DNA from: Lentisphaerales bacterium
GTDB taxonomy: Bacteria; Verrucomicrobiota; Lentisphaeria; Lentisphaerales; Lentisphaeraceae
Direction of reading: 5' to 3'
Length of the DNA stretch: 64,000 nucleotides
Assembly (NCBI GenBank): GCA_022446985.1
Contig: JAKVBD010000014.1
Location: 1-64,000 of the forward strand
Shown: positions 35,362 through 46,400 of the stretch, in pieces
How positions within the stretch are numbered: the stretch's first letter is position 1
How the letters are laid out: each line of letters opens with the position of its first letter
Translations under genes and position numbers: made by a program
The notes under the pieces: generated by a model
What the model was told of the DNA's origin: nothing
The model's input: only the letters and a program-made list of their open reading frames with translations
The model's database searches: none

Positions 35362-36169
35362 AATTAATGCATTTAAAGTTGTTCTTCTGGGGCTATTACT
35401 TTCATGGTTTATAAAAGGACCAGTTTTTTATTTTGAGTATGTCAACGAAACAATCTTTGTTGAAAAAGTCCACATAGACTTCTTTCCGGATGTTTTTGTC
35501 AGTCCATATATCTGCTGTTTTTTTTATTATTTACCTCTTGTAACCCTGCCAATTCTTTTGCTTAGGAATTCTCTTTCTCACAGGAGCGTTTCAATTGTCA
35601 CAGCTCTCATTTTTACTTTGTCATCATTCGTACTCATGCAGCATCAGTCGACTTATAACGATGCTACTTTTGTCGTCTCATTTTGGGTGGCTTCATGGTT
35701 GTTTTGGTATGCGTTGAATATTCAGGCGGATGAAAGCTTTCTTAAAAAGCATGCAAGGAGGTTAGGCAAGGTTATTATCTCTGTTATCTTTCTGGGAGGT
35801 TTTATCGGCAAATGTACCAGTGAATGGTGGTCAGGAACAGCACTTTTTGGAATCTATGAAAATTTCTTTAATCACTGGCCATTTACCTGGTTAAAAAGTG
35901 AATTCAGTCGAGAAGCTCAGCAGTATACCCTAGGAGTGTTATCGAAAGTTCTTATTTGTGTAGAGTTAATAATAACCAGCAGCATTTTATGGAAGGATAA
36001 ATTTTATTATCGAGTGGCTCCTTGTCTTATCTTTGGCATTACCTTTTTTCGTGGCTGGCAGATTCTCTCAGTGATTGGCCCCTTACTCTTTTTGATTGCT
36101 ACTATTTATTTTTTGAGCAAAGAGAGAAGATTTGAAAGTAGTAGTGATAATGAAAATTTGGCTAGCTGA
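35345..36169 (+). CDS. Polytopic membrane protein of unknown function (274 aa)
   Basis: The start appears to be TTG at 35345, with GGAG 10 nt upstream, inside the end of the preceding gene. About seven hydrophobic helices are visible: residues 9-30, 48-68, 78-95, 105-125, 138-155, 200-217 and 225-255. Conserved-looking loop residues include GKCTSEWWSG. The pattern is vaguely like HTTM/DoxX-type proteins, but I cannot assign it. Overlap with the previous gene suggests they work together. Confidence 0.6.
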   Translation: MLYLSRINAFKVVLLGLLLSWFIKGPVFYFEYVNETIFVEKVHIDFFPDVFVSPYICCFFYYLPLVTLPILLLRNSLSHRSVSIVTALIFTLSSFVLMQHQSTYNDATFVVSFWVASWLFWYALNIQADESFLKKHARRLGKVIISVIFLGGFIGKCTSEWWSGTALFGIYENFFNHWPFTWLKSEFSREAQQYTLGVLSKVLICVELIITSSILWKDKFYYRVAPCLIFGITFFRGWQILSVIGPLLFLIATIYFLSKERRFESSSDNENLAS

Positions 36170-36245
36170 TTCGAGTGTTGTCTAAAACAAAAATGTGCAA
36201 TATCAAAAGGCTTAGTGCCATATTAAAAAGAGGTTCGATATTGAT

Positions 36246-36263
36246 TGCTCTTTTGAAAGAGCA
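36246..36263. terminator. Hairpin between convergent genes
   Basis: TGCTCTTT and AAAGAGCA (8 bp) flank a 2-nt TG, so the tip must open to form a loop. No T-run follows. It lies between the membrane protein and the AraC-type gene and may mark transcript ends for both strands. Confidence 0.3.
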
Positions 36264-36310
36264 TAGACATAATGAACAATTGAATTTTACTCTAAAAATG
36301 AAAGGGCCGT

Positions 36311-37045
36311 TTAATGACTGTGCTTCTTTATGTATTTTAAGGGTGTTATCCCGATAAATTTTTTGAAGTGTAAGTTAAACGCACTTTGATCGTAAAACCC
36401 CAGTTCTGTTGAGACTTCAATTATCGTGACATTTTTTGTGAGAAGAAGCTCACAGGCTTTGAGGACCTTTAATTTAAGAATGTACTGATGCGGAGTTGTC
36501 TTAAAGACTTCTTTAAAGCGGTTTTCGAATTGTCGCACGGATAGGCCAACTTCACTGGCGAGAACTTTGTTAGATATTTTTTTCGTATAATTTTCGCGAA
36601 TATAATCCAGGGCTTTACCTATTTCTCCAAGAGGGCGCATGAGTTTTCCGGAGTTTTCATAGGTTTGCATTATACCATATAATCCAAGGACTTTCCCTGC
36701 TTTGTTTACAAGGGGAACCTTAGTTGTTACAAACCAGTCGAGGTCTCCAAGGTAATTCGGGAAAAGCTCAACAATACTTTCTTTTGTCTCACCTGAGTCC
36801 ATGACCTGCAGATCATCTTTGCGGTATTGTTCTGCAAGTTCTGTGCTGTGAATACTGAAGTCATCCTGGGCATTGCACAGCTCTTCTACACTGGAAAATC
36901 CACAGTGCTCTGCCAGTAACAGGTTACACCAGACGAGTTCACATTGACGGTTTTTGAGAAAGCATAAGATGCCTTTGATATCTTGATGGGCACGCAGCAG
37001 CTCTTTAGAAATTATGCAGTCATCTAAAAAATCTAAGTTTGTCAT
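36311..37045 (-). CDS. AraC-family transcriptional regulator with PAS-like sensor domain (244 aa)
   Basis: The N-terminal two thirds (LVWCNLLLAEHCGFSSVEEL, then WFVTTKVPLVNKAGKVLGLYGIMQTYE at about 110-135) form a PAS domain. The C-terminus has the AraC double helix-turn-helix: ISNKVLASEVGLSVRQFENRF and ITIIEVSTELGFYDQSAFNLHFKK (about 165-235). It is divergent from the oxidoreductase/isomerase pair at 37261, which it probably controls in response to a small ligand. The ATG at 37045 is preferred over TTG at 37060. Confidence 0.88.
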   Translation of the reverse strand: MTNLDFLDDCIISKELLRAHQDIKGILCFLKNRQCELVWCNLLLAEHCGFSSVEELCNAQDDFSIHSTELAEQYRKDDLQVMDSGETKESIVELFPNYLGDLDWFVTTKVPLVNKAGKVLGLYGIMQTYENSGKLMRPLGEIGKALDYIRENYTKKISNKVLASEVGLSVRQFENRFKEVFKTTPHQYILKLKVLKACELLLTKNVTIIEVSTELGFYDQSAFNLHFKKFIGITPLKYIKKHSH

Positions 37046-37260
37046 TTCTTTATTCACCAATAATTATTCAGTTATATTTAACTCAAATACAAGTTTAATA
37101 TATTGCGACATTAAGATTTATCTTTAAACGCCATTTTCTTTTAAAGTTGCGTTATTCTCCTAAAAATTATAATTATTTGCCAAGTGAAAGCGACCTCTTA
37201 TTCTTATTTTAATGATATAAACTCAGAATTTGTTCTACATATAAAAATTAGGAGAAGAGG

Positions 37261-38442
37261 ATGGTCACAGTAAATAATTCAAAGAAAAAATACAATGTAG
37301 CTATAGTCGGCTTAAGTTTTGGCGCCGAGTTTATCCCGATATATCAAGCTCACGAGAATGCTAATATGTACGCTATCTGTCAGCGAAATGAAGAAAGCCT
37401 GAATAAAATCGGCGATACTTACGGAGTTGAAAAACGCTACACTGATTTTGAAGATGTCATTAATGATCCAAATGTTGATATTGTTCATATAAATACTCCG
37501 CCATTTATGCATGCCGATCAATCAGTTGCCGCATTGAATGCCGGTAAACATACAGCCTGTACTATTCCTATGGCCATGTCTGTTGAAGACTGCAAGCGCA
37601 TCGTTGATGCTCAGGAAGAATCCGGCAAGACTTATATGATGATGGAAACGGTGGTTTACAGTCGCGAGTTTCTTTATGTTAAGGAGCTTTACGACAAGGA
37701 TGAGTTAGGTAAATTACAATTTTTACGTTCTTCGCATCAGCAGGATATGGCTGGCTGGCCGAGCTACTGGGAAGGACTTCCTCCGATGTACAATGCAACG
37801 CATGCCGTGTCTCCAACTCTGGCAATTGGTGGCAACGAAGCCGAGTCAGTCCAGTGCATTGGTTCTGGAACAATTGATGAATCAATGCATGCTCAGTATG
37901 GCTCGCCATTTTGTATGGAGTCAGCTCATATTAAATTTAAAGATTCTGACCTTTATGCCGAAGTGACTCGTTCGCTTTTTGACGTAGCACGTCAGTACCG
38001 CGAAAGTTTTGATGTTCATGCTTCGAAGAAATCTTTCGAATGGAGTCTGATTGAGGATGACGGGCATATTATCCATACTGGTGAAAGCCCGCAAAGAGTA
38101 GAAGTTCCTGATTATGCTCATCGCTTACCTGAAAGCATTGCTCACTTTACCACTAAAGGTGTTTACGACGATGAAAATGAACACCTGTCTTTTACGCAAG
38201 GTGGAGGTCATGGCGGATCTCACCCACATCTGGTCCATGAATTTTTAGACGCTTTGTTGAACGGGCGCGAGCCTTATCCTAATGCCAGACAAGGTGCAAA
38301 TATCACTTGCTCTGGAATTCTAGCTCACGAATCAGCTCTTAAAGGTGGTGAAAAGATTATGCTTCCAGAATGGACTTTTACGAAGAATTCTTCGACTAAG
38401 AATTTAGTTGAAATAAATCCAGAGTTAGCTCTTTCAAAATAA
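37261..38442 (+). CDS. Gfo/Idh/MocA-family oxidoreductase (393 aa)
   Basis: The Rossmann NAD(P)-binding region is at the N-terminus (VAIVGLSFGAEFIPIY, residues about 13-28; the glycine pattern is G-x-S-F-G-A, slightly unusual). VDIVHINTPPFMHADQSVAALNAGKH is the conserved second nucleotide-binding part, followed by an EKP-like position that reads TIPMAMS. It has no signal peptide. These enzymes oxidise or reduce sugars and inositols. GGAGAAGAGG lies immediately before the ATG. It is cotranscribed with the TIM-barrel isomerase 2 bp downstream and divergent from the AraC regulator. Confidence 0.88.
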   Translation: MVTVNNSKKKYNVAIVGLSFGAEFIPIYQAHENANMYAICQRNEESLNKIGDTYGVEKRYTDFEDVINDPNVDIVHINTPPFMHADQSVAALNAGKHTACTIPMAMSVEDCKRIVDAQEESGKTYMMMETVVYSREFLYVKELYDKDELGKLQFLRSSHQQDMAGWPSYWEGLPPMYNATHAVSPTLAIGGNEAESVQCIGSGTIDESMHAQYGSPFCMESAHIKFKDSDLYAEVTRSLFDVARQYRESFDVHASKKSFEWSLIEDDGHIIHTGESPQRVEVPDYAHRLPESIAHFTTKGVYDDENEHLSFTQGGGHGGSHPHLVHEFLDALLNGREPYPNARQGANITCSGILAHESALKGGEKIMLPEWTFTKNSSTKNLVEINPELALSK

Positions 38443-38444
38443 CT

Positions 38445-39296
38445 ATGAAGGCCGGTATAAATATGATGCTGTGGACCCCCTTCGTGGAAGAGGCCCATTT
38501 TGGAATCTTTGCAGATTTGAAAAAGGCTGGATATGACGGTGTTGAAATCCCTCTTTTTCAAGGAGACTTAGAACATTATGAAAAAGTCAAAAAGGCTTTG
38601 GATAACTGTGGGCTGGAATGTACGACATCTACTGGAGGCATGCCAGATAAGAATCTCATTTCTTCTCATGTGGAAGTAAGACAGGCAGGCGTCGACCACC
38701 TTAAGTGGGCTGTAGATTGCTCGGTTGTTCTTGGCAGTCAGACTTTGTGTGGGCCTTACCATTCTGCTCCAGGAGTGTTAACCGGTGAGTTTCCGACTGA
38801 ACAGGAAATAACATGGGCAGTTGAAGGCTTAAAAGAAGTTGCCCGCTATGCTCAGAAGAAGAATATTTTACTCACTATAGAGTACTTAAACCGTTTTGAG
38901 TCGCATCTGACCAACTCACTGGCTCAGACTGCTGCCATAGTTGAAGCCGTTGGTGAAGACAATCTGGGAATTCATTTCGATACCCACCATGCACATCTTG
39001 AAGAGTACGATGTCTCAGAGGCGATTCGCCAGGCAGGAAAGTACATCAAACACGTACAGTACTCAGAAAGTAACCGAGGTGTTCCGGGACGTGGACAGGT
39101 CGATTGGCAGAAGACAACTAAAGCTTTGCAGCAAATTGGTTACGATGACTGGATTGTTATTGAAGCCTTTAGTCATGAAGATCCTGGACTGCGTCAGGCT
39201 TTACACCTTTGGCGACCTTTATTTCAAAGTGAACAAGAAGTTTATGAAGCCGGTATAGAATTGATCGAGCGTAATTGGTGCACCGCTGCCTCTTAG
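38445..39296 (+). CDS. Sugar phosphate isomerase/epimerase, TIM barrel (283 aa)
   Basis: Xylose isomerase-like AP_endonuc_2 fold related to D-tagatose 3-epimerases. Candidate metal ligands are Glu in LTIEYLNRFE (about residue 147), Asp in IHFDTHHAH (about 180), His in KHVQYSESNRG (about 205) and Glu in WIVIEAF (about 241). The ESNRGVPGRGQVDW loop is typical. It would interconvert keto-sugars or inosose-type compounds in the cytoplasm. Only 2 bp separate it from the oxidoreductase, so the pair likely acts on one sugar or cyclitol. Confidence 0.85.
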   Translation: MKAGINMMLWTPFVEEAHFGIFADLKKAGYDGVEIPLFQGDLEHYEKVKKALDNCGLECTTSTGGMPDKNLISSHVEVRQAGVDHLKWAVDCSVVLGSQTLCGPYHSAPGVLTGEFPTEQEITWAVEGLKEVARYAQKKNILLTIEYLNRFESHLTNSLAQTAAIVEAVGEDNLGIHFDTHHAHLEEYDVSEAIRQAGKYIKHVQYSESNRGVPGRGQVDWQKTTKALQQIGYDDWIVIEAFSHEDPGLRQALHLWRPLFQSEQEVYEAGIELIERNWCTAAS

Positions 39297-39350
39297 TTCT
39301 TTAAATACCCCGCCATTATTTATAAAATTTTATTAATCAAGGACATGAAT

Positions 39351-42300
39351 ATGCGCATGCTATTAAGTTTTTTGCTCTCCTCAATTTATCTCGTCCAGGG
39401 AGTTTCTGCAGAGAAACTGCAGGCCCTTTTTCTGAGTGGCGGTGGAGGTGATACCAATTCTGGCCATAATGGCCGAATAAATCACCATAAGTTGATCCCA
39501 CATTTTTTGAGAGCCGGAATTGATCTTACCTACAGTTCTGATAAGGATGATCTTAATCCAGAAACCCTGGCCAAGTATGATGTCGTTTTACTCTATCTGA
39601 GTGCTGATAACTCCAAGCCGGAAAGAGTAAAAGCACTTATCTCTTATGTCGAGAATGGCGGTGGTTTTGTCGGTATTCACAATACCTGTGGAGCTTTTGA
39701 AGGACAGTCGGCCTTTGTAAAGCTTATCGGCGGTGAGTTTAAGGGACATGGCAGCGGCTGGTTTAAAGCAGACCACGTCAAAGGCCAGGAGAAGCACCCT
39801 GCACTTGGTGGCATTCCGGAATTTTTTACCTGGGATGAAACTTACGTTCATAAGAACCTGAATGATGATCGCACAGATTTACAGACTCGTGATGATAAAG
39901 GCCGTGCTGAGCCGTGGACCTGGGTTCGTGAGCAGGGCAAGGGTCGCGTCTTTTATACTGCTCATGGCCATGATGGTCGAGTGTGGGAAAATCGTCATTT
40001 TCAAAAAATGATCACGGCAGCGAGTATTTGGGCATCGAGTAAAAAAAATACGCCGAATACAGATATTCCGGTTCTCACTTATCGCGATGATGTCAACAAA
40101 TACCTGCATAACCACGAAGGCCGTCAGGATAAACAGATGATTCAAAATCAGCTCAGTCCCCAGGAATCGGCAAAGTGTCTGGTTTCGGAAGACGGTTTTG
40201 AAGCGCAATTGATTGCCCATGAGCCGGATATTGTTAACCCGATTGATATTACCTGGGATGACCGCGGGCGTATGTTTGTTGCAGAGACTGTTGAGTATCC
40301 GACTATACCAAAAGGCGAGGGGAGAGACCGCATAAGAATTTGTGAAGATACCGATGGCGATGGCGTCATGGATAAGTTCACGACTTTTGCCGAAGGCTTT
40401 AAACTTCACACCGGCATTTGCTGGGTTAATGGCGGTATAATTCTGGCTCAAGCGCCGGATATGTTTTTTTTGAAAGATACCAATGGCGATGATAAAGCAG
40501 ATGTCGTTAAAAAGATAAATACCGGTTGGGGGCTTGGTGATTTACATGGTGGTCCAAATAACCTTAAGTACAGCTTCGATAATTACATTTATGGATGTAT
40601 TGGCGGTGGCGGTCATTGGGAAAAAGGCAAGGGCCGATTTGCTGCCGGAATCTGGCGCATGGATGTCGATGGTAGCAATTTCACACCGATCAGTAACCTT
40701 GGAGATAACAGCTGGGGATTGAGTTTTACTGAGGATTTTGAAATATTTGCCTCCTCTGCCAATAAAGGTCCAGCGAAACATATTTTTGCACCATACCCTT
40801 ACTTTGATTCAGTCGGTCTGAAAAAATCCCCAGCCAAAGCCATTCATGATTATTGGACTTTCTACCCTTTAACTATCACTCGCCAGGGAGATCAGTTTGG
40901 CGGTTACACTGCTGGTTCTAATTTCGATGTCTATACAGCTCGGTCTTTCCCTGAAAAATATTGGAATAAAGGCGCCTTCATCGGTGGACCTACAGGAAAG
41001 CTCCTCGGGCAGTATTTCCTCCGCCCGGATGGCAAGGGTAGTTATATAGCAGTCAATGGCGAAAGCCTGGCTTCCAGCTTTGATGAATATACGGCCCCAA
41101 TTAAAGGTGTGACCGGGCCGGATGGTCACTTGTATATGTTGGATTGGCATAACCTGATTATGCTTCATGGCGGTGAGACCAATAATCCACTGCGCGATAA
41201 AAGTCATGGCCGCATTTACCGTATCACTCACAAAGGCAGTAAGCCGAATAAAGTTCTCGATTTAAGTAAAGCAGATACAGCAGAATTGGTGCAGACCTAC
41301 AAGAATAAAAATATGTTCTGGCGTTTGATGGCACAGCAGAAAATCGTTCAGCAAAAGAGAATGGATGCAGTTCCCATGCTGATTGAATTGGCTAAGGATA
41401 AGGAGATTGATGACATAGGCTCAAATCCGGCAGTTATACATTCACTGTGGACTTTACATGGTTTAGGACAACTTGATGGTTCAAATGCTACAGCACTGGC
41501 AGTCACTCATGAGGCATTAAAGCACCGCTCGGCAGCCGTTCGTAAAAATGCCGCACGCGTTTTACCGGCGACGGAAGAAAGTACTAAGTTACTTATTGGT
41601 ATGTTGGACGAGAAAGAGGCAAGTGCTCTTCGTCACGTTCTATTGACGTTAAGCATCATGCCACGATCTCAAGAGGCCGGTGAAAAGCTTTACGTTCTTA
41701 AAAAGAAAATTGAAGGTACTAGTGCCCTGAATGTGTGTTACAATCTGGCCTTTGTTCGTCATGGTTCGTCAATGGTTGATCAGTTTATTGCAAAGTTACC
41801 AGAACGCGACAGGGCTAAAGAAGGTATTGTTGAAAAAGTAGAGACTAAAGTCGAAAACCTCATTAAAAATCCAACTTTTGAAGATACGCGTAACAACAAG
41901 GTCGATAGTTGGACCCTTAAAGTTCACCGCAATAAAACCGCCGTTAAAATGAAACTGGATTCCAATGTCACACGAGAAGGGAAGTATTCGGTACGTGTAG
42001 AGTCCACAACTGGTGGAGGTGCAGAAGTCCTCCAGATTCAGCGACTTGAACCTGGGCAGTACCTTTATTCCATGTGGGTCAAAATGAAAGACTTTAAGTC
42101 AAATGAGCGAGGAGTCTATTTGCGAGCCGCAGGTCGCAGCGTGGTAGAGGCCACCAGTGAAATGCTCCAGGGAAACAAAGATGAATGGACTAAACTCCAG
42201 GTTAACTTTCGAGTCAAAGAAACAACAGGTGTTTTACTCTTTGGCTTATTCGGTGGTTGGACAGAAGCTACCGGTACCGTTTGGTATACAGACCCTGAAC

Positions 42301-43217
42301 TCATTCAGCTTTCATCTGAGAAAGTGGTTAAGAAAGTCATGGCCATTGAAAGTTTGTTGGCGGCACAGGCTCTGGAAAAAGGCCCGGAAGATGTCATTCG
42401 CATCGTCCAACTGGTGAATACCAGGTTAGAGAAAAGGACAGAAGTCTTTATGAAAGGGCTAGAGAATGTTAAAGGCCTTCAATTTAGCAGCGATCAATTA
42501 GCGCGTTTGAGGCAGTTATCCGATGACGCAGCACCTAAAAACAAGATGCCTTTGGCCATTTTTGCCTCAAATAATAATATCGATCTTGGACTCAGTGAGC
42601 TGGCGAACAGTCTACAGGGTTTTGAGCCGGTGATTGTAGAGGGAGATGCTGCTAATGGTAAGGTTTTAGCCAAGGCCTGTATTGTTTGTCATGGGGAAGA
42701 TTTCGCAGGGCATGCAGCAGAGAGAGCACCCTCTATGTCGCAATTGTCTGATTGGTATATGCAAGCACAAATGCAGAAGTTTAAGCAGGGAATTCGCGGT
42801 GGCGATGTCGCAGATGCCGATGGCTATGCCATGAATACTCTTATGCAGAATTACAGTATTCAGCAAATGGCTGATTTGTCGGCTTATATTCGCACCAAGT
42901 CAACTAAGCAGCCTGAAGCTACACTTGGTGGCGATGCTGAAAAAGGTAAAGCTCTTTATATTTCTTGCGTACCTTGCCATCAAACAAATGGTTTCGGCAA
43001 CAAAGACCTCAAGGCGCCATCATTAGCGGGCTTGCCCGATTATTACATATTTAAGCAGTTGCAGAATTTTAAGTCTGAGCTGCGAGGCAGTGGCAGTGGT
43101 GATAAGACTGGAAAGATGATGCAAATCTCTGCCAAGATGCTGCAAGATGATCAGGCTCTGAAAGATGTCGCGGCTTATATATCAAGCCTTAAGGTAAAGA
43201 AGCCTTCATCTAAATAG
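39351..43217 (+). CDS. ThuA - dehydrogenase propeller - HEAT - carbohydrate-binding - double cytochrome c fusion, copy 1 (1288 aa)
   Basis: AAGGA is 7 nt before the ATG at 39351; the ATG at 39345 is too close to it. Domains: signal peptide; ThuA (about 22-240, ALFLSGGGGDTNSGHNGRINHH, GGFVGIHNTCGAFEGQSAFV); TIGR02604-type propeller (about 280-640, DITWDDRGRMFVAETVEY, GPDGHLYMLDWHN); HEAT-like helices (about 650-800). A beta-sandwich carbohydrate-binding module (about 835-985, FEDTRNNKVDSWTL, VRVESTTGGG) and two cytochrome c domains (CIVCHG near 1107, CVPCHQ near 1208) complete it. It likely oxidises polysaccharide or sugar in the periplasm and transfers electrons through two hemes. A closely related copy follows. 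Confidence 0.88.
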   Translation: MRMLLSFLLSSIYLVQGVSAEKLQALFLSGGGGDTNSGHNGRINHHKLIPHFLRAGIDLTYSSDKDDLNPETLAKYDVVLLYLSADNSKPERVKALISYVENGGGFVGIHNTCGAFEGQSAFVKLIGGEFKGHGSGWFKADHVKGQEKHPALGGIPEFFTWDETYVHKNLNDDRTDLQTRDDKGRAEPWTWVREQGKGRVFYTAHGHDGRVWENRHFQKMITAASIWASSKKNTPNTDIPVLTYRDDVNKYLHNHEGRQDKQMIQNQLSPQESAKCLVSEDGFEAQLIAHEPDIVNPIDITWDDRGRMFVAETVEYPTIPKGEGRDRIRICEDTDGDGVMDKFTTFAEGFKLHTGICWVNGGIILAQAPDMFFLKDTNGDDKADVVKKINTGWGLGDLHGGPNNLKYSFDNYIYGCIGGGGHWEKGKGRFAAGIWRMDVDGSNFTPISNLGDNSWGLSFTEDFEIFASSANKGPAKHIFAPYPYFDSVGLKKSPAKAIHDYWTFYPLTITRQGDQFGGYTAGSNFDVYTARSFPEKYWNKGAFIGGPTGKLLGQYFLRPDGKGSYIAVNGESLASSFDEYTAPIKGVTGPDGHLYMLDWHNLIMLHGGETNNPLRDKSHGRIYRITHKGSKPNKVLDLSKADTAELVQTYKNKNMFWRLMAQQKIVQQKRMDAVPMLIELAKDKEIDDIGSNPAVIHSLWTLHGLGQLDGSNATALAVTHEALKHRSAAVRKNAARVLPATEESTKLLIGMLDEKEASALRHVLLTLSIMPRSQEAGEKLYVLKKKIEGTSALNVCYNLAFVRHGSSMVDQFIAKLPERDRAKEGIVEKVETKVENLIKNPTFEDTRNNKVDSWTLKVHRNKTAVKMKLDSNVTREGKYSVRVESTTGGGAEVLQIQRLEPGQYLYSMWVKMKDFKSNERGVYLRAAGRSVVEATSEMLQGNKDEWTKLQVNFRVKETTGVLLFGLFGGWTEATGTVWYTDPELIQLSSEKVVKKVMAIESLLAAQALEKGPEDVIRIVQLVNTRLEKRTEVFMKGLENVKGLQFSSDQLARLRQLSDDAAPKNKMPLAIFASNNNIDLGLSELANSLQGFEPVIVEGDAANGKVLAKACIVCHGEDFAGHAAERAPSMSQLSDWYMQAQMQKFKQGIRGGDVADADGYAMNTLMQNYSIQQMADLSAYIRTKSTKQPEATLGGDAEKGKALYISCVPCHQTNGFGNKDLKAPSLAGLPDYYIFKQLQNFKSELRGSGSGDKTGKMMQISAKMLQDDQALKDVAAYISSLKVKKPSSK

Positions 43218-43234
43218 AACTTAAATAACTGATA

Positions 43235-43262
43235 GCAGTTCATATTTTCATGAGCTGCTTTT
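43235..43262 (+). terminator. Rho-independent terminator after fusion copy 1
   Basis: GCAGTTCAT (43235-43243) pairs with ATGAGCTGC (43250-43258) around ATTTTC, with one G-T pair, followed by TTTTAGTCTTTTT. This separates the two fusion genes into different transcripts. Confidence 0.75.
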
Positions 43263-43467
43263 AGTCTTTTTGCTCAACTTTTTCAGCTCTAAAGAAATGT
43301 AATTAAAGCTGTTTCGGATTGGTTGGGTTGATGTATGCCTTTTTTTATTTAACTTTCTTATTATAAATATCTTACGTTTAATTTAATTTGAATATTTTTG
43401 TTTGAAAAGTGTTAGGCTGCCTGAATGCTTTCGATTCATATCATACAATATAAATTTAACGGTTTTA

Positions 43468-46400
43468 ATGAATATGAAATTTCTACTTTACATCCTGCTT
43501 GCCTTTATGGTGAGTACTTCAGGAGCTGAGCCTCAAAAACTAAAAGTGTTATTCCTCAGTGGTGGTGGTCCAACTACGGCTTCAAATCACAACGGTCGTA
43601 TTAATCACCACAAGCTCATCCCCAATTTTCTTCGGGCTGGAATCGATATGACATACAGTGCAAATAAGGATGACCTCAACTCTGAAAACCTTGCCAAATA
43701 CGATGCTCTTATTCTATACTTGAGTGTTGGTAACGAGAAACCTGAAAGACTTGCGGCGCTGATCTCTTATGTGGAAAATGGTGGCGGTTTAGTTGCTCTA
43801 CACAATACTTGTGGAGCTTTTGAAGGGGAGTCTGCCTTTGTAAAGCTTATTGGCGGCGAATTTAAAGGTCACGGTAAAGGCTGGTTTAAGGCTGATCATG
43901 TTAAGGAACAGAAGAATCATCCGGCTTTAGGTGGTATTCCAGAATTCTTTACCTGGGACGAAACTTATGTTCACAAAAATCTTAACGACGATCGGACGGA
44001 TTTGCAGACTCGCGATGATAAAGGCCGGGCTGAGCCGTGGACCTGGGTCAGAACTCAGGGGAAAGGCCGTGTTTTCTATTCTGCTCACGGTCACGATGGA
44101 CGCGTTTGGGAAAATCGCCATTTTCAAAAAATGATTACAGCGGCGACTATTTGGGCTTCTAACAAAACTGCTTTGCCGGACAAAGATATTCCTATCTTTA
44201 CTTATAGAGAAGACGCTGAAAAATATCTTCATAATTACGAAAAGCGTGAAGACAAACAAATGATTCAAAATCAAATTAGTCCAGAAGAATCAGCAAAATG
44301 CCTGGTCCTTCCAGAAGGTTTTGAAGCACAGCTTATTGCCCATGAACCCAATATTGTAAACCCTTACGATATTACTTGGGATGACCGTGGCCGTATGTTT
44401 ATCGCTGAAACGGATAAATCACCTGGAGTGCATAAAGGCAAGGGGAAAGACCGCATCAAAATATGTGAAGATACTGATGGCGATGGGGTGATGGATAAGT
44501 TTACAGTCTTTGCCGAACACCTGGAGCTCAATACATCAATTTGCTGGGTTAACGGTGGCATTATTGTCGCTCAACCACCTCATATGTATTTCCTTAAAGA
44601 TACCGATGGCGATGATAAAGCCGATGTCTTCAAAAAAATCAATACAGGTTGGGGGAAAGGTGCTTTGCACGGTGGCCCAAGTAATCTTAAGTATAGTTTT
44701 GATAATAAAATTTACGGTTGTGTCGGTGGAATTGGTCACTTGGACGAAAACGAGCACTTTCGTGCCGGCATATGGCATATGGATGTCGATGGTTCAAATT
44801 TCACACCCATCAGCAATCTCGGGGGCAATAGTTGGGGACTAGGGTTAACTGAAGATTTCGAGATTTTTGCCTCAACTGCCAATAGAAATCCGGCTAAACA
44901 CATTTCTATCCCTTATTCATATTTTGACGCGGTGGGCTTAAAGAAGGTTCCATCACAAAGTATTTTTGATTACTGGACCTTCTACCCACTGACCATCACT
45001 CGCCAAGGCGATAACTTTGGTGGCTATACGGCCGGTGTCAATTTTGATATTTACACAGCACGTTCTTTTCCTGAAAAATACTGGAATAAAGCGGCTTTCA
45101 TAGGTGGTCCTACCGGTAAACTCCTCGGACAGTTCTTTTTGGAGCCCGATAAGGAGGGTAGTTACCGCGCTCGCAATGGTGAAAGCCTAGTCGCTAGTTT
45201 CGATGAATACACGGCACCCATTAAAGGTATAACTGGACCTGATGGCCATCTTTACATGTTGGATTGGCATAACCTCATCATACTTCACGGAGCTCAGATC
45301 AAAAACCCATTGCGAAATAAAAAAGAGGGACGTATTTACCGCATAGTTCATAAAGATGGGAAGCCAAATAAAGTTCTCGATCTAAGCAAAGCGGATACAG
45401 CAAAATTAGTCGAGACCCTTAATAACAATAACCTCTTTTGGCGTATGATGGCGCAACAGAAAATCGTTCAGCAAAAGCGTATGGATGCGGTGCCACTCTT
45501 GATTAAAATGGCTAAATCTAAAGAGATTGTTGATGAGAATTCTAACCCGGCAGTTATTCACGCACTTTGGTCTCTACATGGATTAGGCCAACTAAATGGC
45601 TCAAATGCAGAAGCTTTAAAAGTGGCTCAAGGAGCCCTTAAACAACGTTCAGCTGCGGTTCGTAAAAATGCCGTACGCGTCCTTCCCGCAAGTGAAGAAA
45701 ATACCAAATTACTCGTAGAGATGCTCGATGAGAAAGATAGCAATACCTTAAGACATATACTACTTAGTCTAGCCCTTATGCCTGCATCAAAAGAAACTGG
45801 TGAAAAGCTCTATGAAATGAAAGAGCAATTCGCCAAGAAGCAAGTCTTAAAGACATGCTATAATCTCGCTTTTGTTCGTCACGGCTCAGCACTTGTTGGA
45901 CAGTTTATATCCCAAATGCCGGAGCGTGACCGGTCCCAAGAAGGCATCGTTGAAGAAAAAAAGCCTGAGTTAGTGAATTTATTCGAAAACCCTTCATTTG
46001 AAGAGGTGAAAGATGGCCACCCTCAAACATGGATATTCCTGAATAAAAAAGGTAAAGTTGAAATGGTCTTAGATACAACCGTGACGAGGAGTGGCAAGAA
46101 CTCTTTACGAATGTCATCTAAATCAGGTGCTGTGGCTCAAGTCCGCTATGGGTTCAAATGCGAGCCAGGGCAATACCTACTAACTGGTTGGGTTAAATTG
46201 GATAATATTGAGTCGAATACAGGTGTATTCTTTAAAACTGGTGGGCGCGGCGTTCAATCAAAAATGACTCAAAAGCTCACGGGCACTCATACAGAGTGGC
46301 AAAAGCTACAAGTCGATTTCCGTGTTTCACAAGAGACTGGAATGACAGTATCATTATATTTAGGCGGCTGGGCTAATAGTACAGGAACAGTCTGGTTCGA

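Noticed and set aside
36175-36357. A 60-codon open frame after the membrane protein gene
   Set aside because: No ribosome site, contains a hairpin, and overlaps the 3' end of the AraC-type gene.
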